DNA of 64,000 nucleotides from Geobacter sp. Lineage in GTDB: Bacteria > Desulfobacterota > Desulfuromonadia > Geobacterales > Geobacteraceae. Positions within the stretch are counted from its first letter, which is position 1; every line of letters starts with the position of its first letter. A model generated the notes under the pieces. It did no database searches and was not told where the DNA came from. It was given only the letters and a program-made list of their open reading frames with translations. The position numbers and the translations under genes were made by a program. The stretch is taken from the NCBI GenBank assembly GCA_003490025.1, contig DNJC01000018.1, positions 2,271-66,270 on the forward strand. Reading direction: 5' to 3'. This document shows positions 8,970 through 17,446 of the stretch, in pieces.

Positions 8970-10330
8970 TTGCCAACAGCATTGTGGTACTGATTCTTTT
9001 TCTGCAGCACGAGGCGTTCTACCTGCTGCCCAAGCAGTTGCTGGTTGCCCCCGGGGTCTTCAGGATGGCCGACGCCTCGCTGGTGGCCATGCCCTTTTTC
9101 GCCCTGAGCGTCCCCAAGACCATCTCGCGCTACAGCGAGGAGTCGCTGCTGGTCATCTCCTTCCTCCTGATGATGTTCCTGAGCTGCCTGATGGGAAGCC
9201 TGTTTTTCCCGCAAAGCTACTACGAGGGGATCCTCAACATACGGAACAACTTCGTCTGGGCCTCCTTCTTCGCCTTCATCCCCCTGATCGGAAACCTGGA
9301 GCAGGCCGAAAGGCTGGTGAAATTTCTTACCTTTCTGACCGGAATCTACGTGCTGCTGCTGCTGGTCACCAAGTATTTCCCGGGACTCGGCCTCATCCAT
9401 CTCCCCAAGAACGTCTACGACAAGGGGAGCACGCTGCTGCGCTTCGGCGAGCACCGGCTTTTTTTCCCGTATGGAAACATCCCCCTGATGTTTTTCTTCA
9501 TCGCGCTCGCCCAGTCCGTCAACGGGGATATGAAGGAGGGGGGCGCGGCGAAGGCCATGCGGCTCGCCTTCATGTTCGTCGTGCTCAACGCGGTGGTGTA
9601 TTCCATGACCCGGGCCGTCATCTACCCGGTGCTGGCTGCCGTCGTCTTCGCCTTCATCACCGCCAAGAGCCGCAACATCAAGTTCGCGGGGATCGCGATC
9701 GGCGTCTTGCTGATCTGTTTCCAGGTCCTCAGCACGTCCATAAGCAGCACCGGGTCCTCTCCGTTCGAAGGGACCCTGCTCGGCAAGATGCTTCTCAAGT
9801 CGGACGAACTCTCGTCCGAGGACGGCAGGGTGAACCAGGCCAGGATGTACCTGACCCAGTTCGCCAGGTCCCCGGTTACGGGCGTCGGCAACTTCGCCAT
9901 AGGGAAGTACACCAAGTACCAGGACGCCGTAGCGCAGACGGTGAGGGCCTATGGCTTCTTCAACGGTTCCGACCTCGGCTACCTCAAAATGGTGGGGGAA
10001 AACGGGCTGCTCGGGGTGGCCTGGCTATTGTGGTGGTTTTCCTACTACTACCGGAGAGGGAGACAGACCCTCGCCAGGGCGCGGCAGGTGGGCGGAGCCC
10101 CCTTCGCCGAGGTGCTGACCCGCGGGCTGCTCTATTTCACCGTCTACATCCTGATCTCGGGCGTGACCCTGGGACACTGGGTGCACCACAACATGCTGAC
10201 CATCCTGCCGCTCTCCCTGGCGCTCATGGCGATCGCCCGTGTCTCGCTTGACGAAACTTGCGCCGCGCCGGTCCCCGTGCGGCAACCGGCGCGTCCTTTC
10301 CCCGCGGCGCAGAGGGGGCTCCTCACATGA
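8963..10330 (+). CDS. Wzy-like O-antigen/EPS polymerase (O-antigen ligase family)
   Basis: It starts at GTG 8963, with AAAGGGAGAG just upstream. The 455-residue polytopic inner-membrane protein has a large periplasmic loop around residues 270-330 (GSSPFEGTLLGKMLLKSDELSSEDGR ... VTGVGNFAIGKY), the pattern of the Wzy_C/O-antigen ligase family. In an EPS locus with a flippase and a chain-length protein, the expected job is joining flipped repeat units. Its stop overlaps the next start as ATGA. Confidence 0.85.
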   Translation: MLIANSIVVLILFLQHEAFYLLPKQLLVAPGVFRMADASLVAMPFFALSVPKTISRYSEESLLVISFLLMMFLSCLMGSLFFPQSYYEGILNIRNNFVWASFFAFIPLIGNLEQAERLVKFLTFLTGIYVLLLLVTKYFPGLGLIHLPKNVYDKGSTLLRFGEHRLFFPYGNIPLMFFFIALAQSVNGDMKEGGAAKAMRLAFMFVVLNAVVYSMTRAVIYPVLAAVVFAFITAKSRNIKFAGIAIGVLLICFQVLSTSISSTGSSPFEGTLLGKMLLKSDELSSEDGRVNQARMYLTQFARSPVTGVGNFAIGKYTKYQDAVAQTVRAYGFFNGSDLGYLKMVGENGLLGVAWLLWWFSYYYRRGRQTLARARQVGGAPFAEVLTRGLLYFTVYILISGVTLGHWVHHNMLTILPLSLALMAIARVSLDETCAAPVPVRQPARPFPAAQRGLLT

Positions 10331-11280
10331 GCGGGCTGCCACTGATAGCGGTCGTGATCGTCAACTACAACGGTTACCAACTGACCCGCGACTGCCTGGA
10401 CTCGTTTCGCGGGGTCGGCTACGGCAACTTCGAGATCATCGTGGTGGACAACGCCTCCGTCGACGGCTCGGTGGCGCAGCTCAGTGTGGAGTTCCCCGGG
10501 GTGCATTACCTGCAACACGATAGAAACGCCGGGTTCACCGGAGGGAACAACCTCGGCATCGAGAAGGCGCGCCAGCTCGGGGCCGAGTACGTCTTCCTCT
10601 TGAATAACGATACGGTGGTCTCGGAAAACGTCCTCGACGAACTGCTGCATTTCATGCAGACTAACCCCGGGATCGGCATCGCGGGACCGCTCACCTTCTA
10701 CTTCGAGGCCAGGGACACCATCTCCTTCGGCGGGGGGGAGATCAACCGCAATACCGGCAGGTACTGTCAGCTACACAAGGGAAAGAAGCTTGAGGAACTG
10801 CCGGGCGGGGTAATCTACTGCTCCTTCATCGAGGGGGCGGCCATGTTCCTGCGGACCGATCTGGCCCTGCGAGTCGGCGGCTTCAGCAACGTCTATTTCC
10901 TGACCTCGGAGGAGAGTGAACTCTGCGTGCGCGTAGCGGACCGGGGGCTCAGGCTCGCGGTGATCACCTCCTGCAGCGTCTGGCACAAGATCTCGCAGTC
11001 GCTCAAGGGGGGCTCCACCCTCAGGGACTACTACGTCTTCAGGAACAAACTCATCTTCGTCGAAAGAAACGCCCTTGATTTCGGACTCGACGATCTCGCC
11101 TCCCTGAGCTGGTTCTACCTGAAGTGCTTCGTATCTTCGCTGCGCCGCGACCGCGATCTCGCCACGGCGAAGGGGATTGCGCTCGGCGTATTCGACTTCC
11201 TGGCGGGAGTCAGCGGACCGGGGCGCTACGCGGGGAAACTGAACGCCGGCTGTGAAGGCACCTCCCTGGGGAACCGCTGA
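10327..11280 (+). CDS. GT2-family glycosyltransferase (rhamnosyltransferase-like)
   Basis: The start at 10327 overlaps the polymerase stop as ATGA; the frame extends 23 codons further up but inside the polymerase gene. The 317-residue GT-A fold opens with AVVIVNYNGYQLTRDCLDS, then VVDNASVDGS and a DxD-like LLNNDTVV. GGFSNVYFLTSEESELCVRV is the usual acceptor-side motif (EDxD-like). The family adds sugars such as rhamnose to lipid-linked intermediates on the cytoplasmic face. Confidence 0.88.
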   Translation: MSGLPLIAVVIVNYNGYQLTRDCLDSFRGVGYGNFEIIVVDNASVDGSVAQLSVEFPGVHYLQHDRNAGFTGGNNLGIEKARQLGAEYVFLLNNDTVVSENVLDELLHFMQTNPGIGIAGPLTFYFEARDTISFGGGEINRNTGRYCQLHKGKKLEELPGGVIYCSFIEGAAMFLRTDLALRVGGFSNVYFLTSEESELCVRVADRGLRLAVITSCSVWHKISQSLKGGSTLRDYYVFRNKLIFVERNALDFGLDDLASLSWFYLKCFVSSLRRDRDLATAKGIALGVFDFLAGVSGPGRYAGKLNAGCEGTSLGNR

Positions 11281-11281
11281 C

Positions 11282-12403
11282 ATGCATCTGCGCGACACCA
11301 TCCTCGTCACCCCGCCCAGTGCGCTGAAGAACCGGGACAAGCACCTGGAGATGCTGCACGGGGTCCTCACCGAAAACGGCTTCCGGATCCTTCCCTTCAG
11401 CGCGGGGAACGCCCTCAGGCTGGGGCGGCGCGCCATCTGGCACATACACTGGATCGATCTCTTCCACACCGGAAAGATACGCAGCCTTCCGATGAAAAGG
11501 CATTACCGGCTCATATCCCTGGCGAGGTTCGTCCATTTCCTGCTCCTGGTGCTCCTTTGCAAGCTCTCCCGGGTCCGGATGCTCTGGACCGTCCACAACC
11601 TCGCCTCCCACGAGCGCCCGAACAGCTTCTTTGAAAAACTCGTCACCCGACTGCTGCTCCTTTTTTCCGACCGGGTAACCGCCGTCAACGGGCACATCAA
11701 GGAGGAGATCGCCAGGAGCTACGGTTTTGCCGGCACCTCGCTGCTGCGGCAGGGGCTTTACCGGGGGTGCTACGAGGACACGGTGATGCGCGGCGAGGCG
11801 AGGCGCAGGCTCGGTCTTGGCGCGGACGATTTCGTGCTGGTCTTCATGGGGGTGGTGGAGGAATACAAGGGGATCGATGTGGCCATGGAGGCGATGTACG
11901 ACCTCCCCGACGATTCGGTGAAACTGGTGGTGGCCGGGCGCCTGGACGCCGGTTCCCCCTACGGCCGGCGGGTCAGGGACCTGGCCGCCGGGAACGGGAA
12001 CATCCTCCTCTTCGACCGCTTCGTTCCCGACGAGGAGGTCCAGATCTTTTTCAGGGCGGCGGATTACTCCATCTACCCCTACCGGCGCATCGACAATTCC
12101 GGCCCGCTCTACCTGACCCTTGCCTTCGGGGTCCCCACCATCATCAGGAGCGCAGGCGGAATTCCCGAGATCCTGCGGCTGAACCCAAAGGTGGGGATCG
12201 AGATCGGCCCGCCGGAGAGGGGGGACATCGTCGAGGCGATAGGGAAGGCACGTCTCGGCAAGGTCGACGAGGAGGAGTTCGCCATCTTCCGGGAAACTTT
12301 GAGCTGGGAGAGCCTGGAGGAGGAGATTCTGGATCTCTTCAGGGGGCTGCAGGATGACGCGGCTGCGACCGAACTCCCGTGCGTGGAGCGGCGCAATGCT
12401 TAG
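11282..12403 (+). CDS. GT-B (GT4-like) glycosyltransferase
   Basis: The preferred start is 11282, two bases after the preceding stop, with GGGGAA upstream; an ATG 30 bases earlier lies inside the previous gene. The 373-residue protein has a short N-terminal domain with IWHIHWIDLFHTGKI and a hydrophobic stretch (FVHFLLLVLLCKL) that may associate with the membrane. The C-terminal domain has MGVVEEYKGIDVAMEA and YRRIDNSGPLYLTLAFGVP. It overlaps the next gene by 8 bases. Confidence 0.8.
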   Translation: MHLRDTILVTPPSALKNRDKHLEMLHGVLTENGFRILPFSAGNALRLGRRAIWHIHWIDLFHTGKIRSLPMKRHYRLISLARFVHFLLLVLLCKLSRVRMLWTVHNLASHERPNSFFEKLVTRLLLLFSDRVTAVNGHIKEEIARSYGFAGTSLLRQGLYRGCYEDTVMRGEARRRLGLGADDFVLVFMGVVEEYKGIDVAMEAMYDLPDDSVKLVVAGRLDAGSPYGRRVRDLAAGNGNILLFDRFVPDEEVQIFFRAADYSIYPYRRIDNSGPLYLTLAFGVPTIIRSAGGIPEILRLNPKVGIEIGPPERGDIVEAIGKARLGKVDEEEFAIFRETLSWESLEEEILDLFRGLQDDAAATELPCVERRNA

Positions 12404-14312
12404 GAGAGCTGCGCTGCGCCTGCTGCTGTTGCCCTGCCTCTGCTTGCTCCTGGGGACGTCGGCATCGGTGGCCCGTCCAGCAGTGGGACTGGCTCCGCAG
12501 GTGCCTGTCCCCCTGCTGGATCTGGCTCCGCAGGTGCCTGTCCCCCTGTCTGATGTCCCTCTGTCTGACGGCGCCGCGGCTGCTCCCCCTGCCGCCGTCG
12601 GGATCGATTCAATGGAGCCGCCAGCCATCGATCTTCTGAAAGAGGGAGGGCCCGGCCAGGAACTCGACTCCTCGACCATCGCCGCCGCCGTGCAGAAGAA
12701 CGCCGGGCGCGGGAAGGTGGTGCTCGTGCTTGGCCCCGGCATCTGGAGGATCTACCGGGAACTCGAGATCCCGGCTCAGGTGACCCTCAGGCTCGAGGAG
12801 GGCGCCTCGTTCTCCCTGGAGTACGGCAGCCGGATGACCTTGGACGGGGCGCTGCAGGCCGGGGCGCGCCGGATTTTCAGCGGCAGCGGCAAGGTGATAT
12901 TCCGGCAGGACCGCCAGGACGTGTACCCGCAGTGGTGGAAGCACCCGGAGGAGAGACACTACACCGCCGCCATCCGCAAGGCCCTTGCCAGCGGCGCCGG
13001 GTCGGTCTACTTCCCCAGGGGCGAGTACCAGGTGGAGATCGGCAAGGCGCCCGGCGCCGGTTCTCTGCTGCTGCAAAGCAACACGCGCCTGCACGGAGAA
13101 GGGGAGGAGTCGGTGATCCGGCTGGTGGACACTCCCCGCACCGAAGGGGTTTGGGCGGCCCACGAGATCCTCTTCGGCAAGGACCTGGCGAACGTGGAGA
13201 TCTCGCGGCTCACCTTCGACGCCGGAAAGTTCTACCCCGACCCGGAAACCATCTCAAGGCTTGACCCCTCCATCAGGGGGACCCGCGGAGTGAGGCTCCT
13301 GAACGTGGACAACTGCAGGATCACGGATTGCAGTTTCCTGGGGTTCACCAACGGATCGGCCTACATCACGGGGAACAGGGTCACCATCTCCGGCAACCTT
13401 TTCCGGCGCGCGTCGTACCGCACCCAGGTGGTCCGCCTGGACAAGTCGCGGCAGGTCACGGTGAGCGGGAACAGCTTCGAGGACATCGGCCCGCACTACT
13501 ACATGGTCCTTGGCAGGCACGACGAGACCTCCAGCGTGGACGCCCTCATGGTCGGCTACGAAGTGGAAGACGCCCTGATAATCAAGAACAGGATCGACCG
13601 GGTGGCCGCCAACGGGATAAGGGTGGAGAACTCAAGGCACGTCCGGGTGACCGGAAACACCATCAGCAACGTAGGCGAGGACGGCATCATCTTTTACCGC
13701 AAGACCACGGACTGCGAATGCAGTGACAACGTCATCGGCAACTGGGGCAAGCTCAATAACTTCGCCTTCGTCAGAACGCAGAAAGGGAAGATCTACAACC
13801 CGAGGGAATACCACTACCCCCTTCCCAAGTACCCGCAGTTGCCGGAGCTCTTGCAGGACGCGCCGACCTGGGAGGAAAACCGCTATCACCTGCAGGGACG
13901 GGACCCGTCGACCATACCCGAGTACGATCCGTCGGACTACCGGCATATCCTCGCCTTCCGGGGGTTCTCCGGGATAGCGGTCACCGAGATCTCCGAGCGG
14001 ATCAAGATCACCGGCAACAGGATCACCGGCAACAGGTCCAAAACCGGCGGCCTTTACAACTACGCCTCGAACTACGGCATAAACATCGGGGTGGCCAGCA
14101 TCAACCCGCCGACCACCAGCGGAGAGTGCGTCGTCTCGCACAACACGATCTCGGAGTGCATAGATTACGACATCTATTCGCCGCAATACGTCGATTTCCA
14201 CAGCAAGAGAAACGTCCAGAAGCCGAGCCTGGTCTTCGGGAACAGATGCGATCCCGCAAAGACACTGGTGTTCGGGAACAAGGCCAAGGCCGCACCGGGT
14301 AAGCGCCGGTAG
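12396..14312 (+). CDS. secreted right-handed beta-helix protein, possible EPS lyase/epimerase
   Basis: The ATG at 12396 is followed by a clear signal peptide (LRRAALRLLLLPCLCLLLGTSA) so the 638-residue product is exported. A low-complexity proline-rich stretch follows, then residues of about 180-620 show parallel beta-helix repeats with many GN-type turns (VTISGNLF, VTVSGNSF, VRVTGNTISNVGEDG, ITGNRITGNRS). Such proteins in EPS loci are lyases, epimerases or hydrolases acting in the periplasm, or structural parts of export. A start 14 codons earlier is possible in frame but would spoil the signal peptide. Confidence 0.8.
   Translation: MLRRAALRLLLLPCLCLLLGTSASVARPAVGLAPQVPVPLLDLAPQVPVPLSDVPLSDGAAAAPPAAVGIDSMEPPAIDLLKEGGPGQELDSSTIAAAVQKNAGRGKVVLVLGPGIWRIYRELEIPAQVTLRLEEGASFSLEYGSRMTLDGALQAGARRIFSGSGKVIFRQDRQDVYPQWWKHPEERHYTAAIRKALASGAGSVYFPRGEYQVEIGKAPGAGSLLLQSNTRLHGEGEESVIRLVDTPRTEGVWAAHEILFGKDLANVEISRLTFDAGKFYPDPETISRLDPSIRGTRGVRLLNVDNCRITDCSFLGFTNGSAYITGNRVTISGNLFRRASYRTQVVRLDKSRQVTVSGNSFEDIGPHYYMVLGRHDETSSVDALMVGYEVEDALIIKNRIDRVAANGIRVENSRHVRVTGNTISNVGEDGIIFYRKTTDCECSDNVIGNWGKLNNFAFVRTQKGKIYNPREYHYPLPKYPQLPELLQDAPTWEENRYHLQGRDPSTIPEYDPSDYRHILAFRGFSGIAVTEISERIKITGNRITGNRSKTGGLYNYASNYGINIGVASINPPTTSGECVVSHNTISECIDYDIYSPQYVDFHSKRNVQKPSLVFGNRCDPAKTLVFGNKAKAAPGKRR
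12489..12548 (+). repeat. 11-codon tandem duplication in the beta-helix gene
   Basis: The 27-base stretch at 12489-12515 recurs exactly at 12522-12548 (period 33), giving two copies of LAPQVPVPL in the linker after the signal peptide. The next part (SDVPLSD) is a decayed short repeat. It keeps the frame, so it may vary in copy number between strains. Confidence 0.85.
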
Positions 14313-14364
14313 CCGCCGGCCGGCGTTCCCCCCCCTCCCGCGAGGGGATAGGGAGACAAAGAAA

Positions 14365-15294
14365 ATGCACCAACCCAAAGTCAGCATCGTCATGCCGGTG
14401 TACAACACGCTGCCGTACCTGGAAGAGGCGATCCGTTCCATCTATGCCCAGACCTACCGCAACTGGGAACTGGTGATAGTGGACGACGCCTCGACTGACG
14501 GTTCCTGGGAGTTCGTCAGCAGGATCCGGGACGAAAGGGTGCGGGTGTGGCGCAACGAGCGCAACATGAGGAATTCGTTCACCCTGAACCGGGCCATCTC
14601 CCTCGCCGGCGGCGAGTATATCGCCAAGATGGACGCCGACGACGTCAGCTTCCCTGAGCGGATCGAGAGGCAGATCGATTTTCTCCTGCGAAACCCGGAG
14701 GTCGACGCGGTCGGCTGCGGCCTGTACCGGGTGGACAAGGAGCTGAACCTCATCACGGTAAACAGGCCCCCCGCCTCGCACCGGGAGATCGTCCGGTTCA
14801 TAGCCCTCGGCAGGAAGTTCATCTTCGGACCGTCCTTTCCCATCACCGACGGCTGCCTGGTGGCGAAGAGGGAATGGTTCGAGCGCTGGAAATACGATCC
14901 CGGCATCCCGTACGCGCAGGATTTCGACCAGAACCTCAGGTCACATTACACCAGCGTGTTCGCCAACATCTCCGATCCGCTGTACCTATACCGGCGGGTC
15001 GGCGTGACCTCGTCGTGGCTAAGCCAGACCAAGGCGGTGCGCTACAAGCTGACCAGCCTTCTGAGGCACGGTTTCAAGAAGAGCAACCTGGGGCTCTCCG
15101 TGCTGGCCTTGGTTTCCCTGGCCCTGCGACCCCTCTTCGCCTACCTGACCTCGCTGTACGTGATTATGGTGGGGAGAAAGGCGGGGTTGCGCACGGCTGG
15201 GGGAGGGCGCTCTCCCGGCAAGGAAGAGAGGAGCATGATGCAGGCGATGGAAGCGGTCAGGAAGGCGACCATCCCGTTGGCCGAGGGGAGCTGA
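14365..15294 (+). CDS. GT2-family glycosyltransferase
   Basis: A 309-residue GT-A enzyme with SIVMPVYNTLPYLEEAIRSI at the N-terminus, VDDASTDGSW and the metal-binding KMDADD. A hydrophobic C-terminal segment (residues about 250-275) may anchor it to the inner membrane. AGGGAG precedes the ATG. The 52-base gap upstream is one of the longer breaks among the early genes and may hold a weak internal signal. Confidence 0.88.
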   Translation: MHQPKVSIVMPVYNTLPYLEEAIRSIYAQTYRNWELVIVDDASTDGSWEFVSRIRDERVRVWRNERNMRNSFTLNRAISLAGGEYIAKMDADDVSFPERIERQIDFLLRNPEVDAVGCGLYRVDKELNLITVNRPPASHREIVRFIALGRKFIFGPSFPITDGCLVAKREWFERWKYDPGIPYAQDFDQNLRSHYTSVFANISDPLYLYRRVGVTSSWLSQTKAVRYKLTSLLRHGFKKSNLGLSVLALVSLALRPLFAYLTSLYVIMVGRKAGLRTAGGGRSPGKEERSMMQAMEAVRKATIPLAEGS

Positions 15295-15297
15295 GCC

Positions 15298-16107
15298 ATG
15301 CGAACCTCCCTGAAAAGCGGCGCGCTCCGGCTCGCCGCGTCCGCGCTGCACAAGGTGGGGGCTTTCGATGCCAGGCGGCTGCGGATACTGACGTTCCATA
15401 GCGTGCAGGACCATCCCAAGGGGAAGTGGCATACCCCCGTCGCCGTCTTCGAGAGCCAGATGCGTTACCTGCGCGATGCCGGCTATCGCAGCTACACGGT
15501 GAGGGAGATAGCCGGGGAGTGGCCGGAACCGGCGCTGCGCAGGGAAAAGGGGGTGGCGCTGACCTTCGACGACGGGCTCCTCAACAACTTCACCGTCGTC
15601 TGCGACATCCTGGCAAGGTACGGCCTGAGCGCAACCTTCTTCATCTCCACGGAAAACGTCGGGGTCATGCGGAACCCGCCGGTAAGCAGGGGGCTGGAAT
15701 ACTTCCGCCGCACTCCGATGCTCAATTGGGACGACGTGCGGGAACTGCACAAAAGAGGCTTCGAGATCGGTTCGCACTCCCACTCGCACGACCTGATCGC
15801 CGGCATGCCGAGGACGAAGGCGCGCGAGAACATCGCCGCATCGAAGCGCGTGCTGGAAACCGAACTGGGGGCGGAGGCGGTGAGTTTCGCCTACCCCTTC
15901 GGGCACCGGAGTGCTTTCGCTCCCTGGACCGGGAAGATCCTCGGGGAACTGGGTTTCAGGGCCGGATGCACCCAGATGGGAGGCCCCCTGTCGGAGGACC
16001 ACGATCTGCTGGAACTGCCGCGGATCGGCATCAAGGGGAGCGACTCGCAGGAGGTCTTCCGGCAGAAGGTGTCGGGAAGCTACGATTTCGTGAAATGGAT
16101 TTCATAG
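15298..16107 (+). CDS. polysaccharide deacetylase (NodB type)
   Basis: A 269-residue protein with the NodB motifs in order: ILTFHSV, LTFDDGLLNNF (metal-binding Asp-Asp), EIGSHSHSHD (metal-binding His pair), then FAYPFGHRSAF. This is a complete catalytic set, unlike the longer deacetylase-like protein at the start of the locus. GGGGAG lies before the ATG, only three bases after the previous stop. It may deacetylate the EPS or a lipid-linked unit. Confidence 0.88.
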   Translation: MRTSLKSGALRLAASALHKVGAFDARRLRILTFHSVQDHPKGKWHTPVAVFESQMRYLRDAGYRSYTVREIAGEWPEPALRREKGVALTFDDGLLNNFTVVCDILARYGLSATFFISTENVGVMRNPPVSRGLEYFRRTPMLNWDDVRELHKRGFEIGSHSHSHDLIAGMPRTKARENIAASKRVLETELGAEAVSFAYPFGHRSAFAPWTGKILGELGFRAGCTQMGGPLSEDHDLLELPRIGIKGSDSQEVFRQKVSGSYDFVKWIS

Positions 16108-16116
16108 GGTGAAGCG

Positions 16117-17316
16117 GTGGTTATGAGAGCAAAAGGAAAAATCAAGGTCGCAATATTCGGGCACTACACCCCCATCTACCGCAAGGGGGTGCTGGAGAAG
16201 CTTTCCTTCATGGAGGATATCGAGCTGACGGTCTGTTCCACAGCGGATTTCCCCGCCGGCCTCAGGATGATAAAGCCGGAAGAGGTGAGCTTCAGCTTGC
16301 TGGATATCCGGACCCATCTGCTCAGGATTCCCTTCACGAAAAAGACCTTTTCCCTGCAGCCTGCCATGCTGTCCGCGGTCCTTGGCGGCTCGCACGACGT
16401 CTATATCCTCCCCAATACCTTGTCCTACCTCGATGTCTGGGCCTGTCTGGCCGCCTCCCGTCTTCTGGGCAGAAAAGTCTGCCTCTGGGGGCACGGCAAA
16501 GGCTCCTTGAACGGGACCGTCGCCCGGTGGTTCAGAAAGCTGTTCATGAATAGCGCCGACGCCCTGGTCTTCTATTCCGATGCGGCCAAGAAGGCGTGGC
16601 AACAGTCGGGCATCCCGAAAGAGAAGATGTTCGTTGCCTACAACGCCCTGGACACGGACCAATCCGCCCGGATACGGACCGAGATATCGGGCGATGATAC
16701 CGCCGCGTTCACCGCTTCGCTCGGGCTGCAAGGCAAAAAGATCATCGTCTTCACCGGGCGCCTGCTGGAGCGAAAGCGCCCGGACCTGATCGTCGAGGCC
16801 ATGGCCCTGGTCGTCGGGAAAGTCCCGGAAGCGCACGCCATACTCATCGGTGCGGGTCCCATGAGAGAGACCATCGAAATGCGCGTCAGGGAACTGGCCC
16901 TGGAAACCCATGTCACGATGGCCGGTGCGATTTTCGAAGAGAGAAGCATCGCGCATTACCTCTTGGCCGCCAAAATCGCGGTGATACCTTCCCACGCCGG
17001 ACTTTTCATCCAGCATGCCTTCGCTTACGGCCTGCCTATCGTCGTGGGCGATAACCTGCGGCTGCACCCGCCGGAGATCGAGCTCGTGCAGGAAGGGGAG
17101 ACCGGCCTCTTTTTCCGGGACGCGGACGCGGCGCATCTCGCGGAGCGCTTGCTGGAACTCTTCGCGAACGAGGAAAAGCGCCAGGAGATGTCCGTCAAGG
17201 CCAGGAAGACCATCGAGAACAAGTACAACGTGGACAGCATGGCGCGAGGGCTGTCGCAGGCGATACGCTACAGCTTCGCCAAGGGCCGGACCCGAATAAT
17301 CAAACCTGATTGGTAG
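16117..17316 (+). CDS. GT4-family glycosyltransferase
   Basis: A 399-residue GT-B enzyme. AGGGTGAAG lies upstream of GTG 16117 and ATG 16123; the ATG two codons in is the equally likely start. The C-terminal domain has VFTGRLLERKRPDLIVEA and a FIQHAFAYGLPIVVGD region in place of the more usual E-rich one. It is the last gene before a pair of palindromic repeats, so transcription may drop here. Confidence 0.85.
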   Translation: MVMRAKGKIKVAIFGHYTPIYRKGVLEKLSFMEDIELTVCSTADFPAGLRMIKPEEVSFSLLDIRTHLLRIPFTKKTFSLQPAMLSAVLGGSHDVYILPNTLSYLDVWACLAASRLLGRKVCLWGHGKGSLNGTVARWFRKLFMNSADALVFYSDAAKKAWQQSGIPKEKMFVAYNALDTDQSARIRTEISGDDTAAFTASLGLQGKKIIVFTGRLLERKRPDLIVEAMALVVGKVPEAHAILIGAGPMRETIEMRVRELALETHVTMAGAIFEERSIAHYLLAAKIAVIPSHAGLFIQHAFAYGLPIVVGDNLRLHPPEIELVQEGETGLFFRDADAAHLAERLLELFANEEKRQEMSVKARKTIENKYNVDSMARGLSQAIRYSFAKGRTRIIKPDW

Positions 17317-17367
17317 GGGCGAATAACCATTCGCCCTGATTGGTTGGGGCGAATAATCATTCGCCCC
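17306..17367. repeat. tandem pair of 30-base palindromic intergenic repeats
   Basis: Two direct copies with period 30 (from 17306 and from 17336). Each contains an inverted repeat with arms GGGGCGAAT/ATTCGCCCC around a four-base loop; the first copy has one arm mismatch. The same palindrome occurs at 19631-19658, so the two sites bracket a single gene. They might act as attenuators or RNA-stability hairpins, but no T-tract is present. Confidence 0.85.
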
Positions 17368-17446
17368 TACATCAATCTCCTCTCCGATGGGGGAGGGACG
17401 TGTAGCGGAAGATGGTCAGCCAATCTGGTAATCAAACGAGGGTGAT

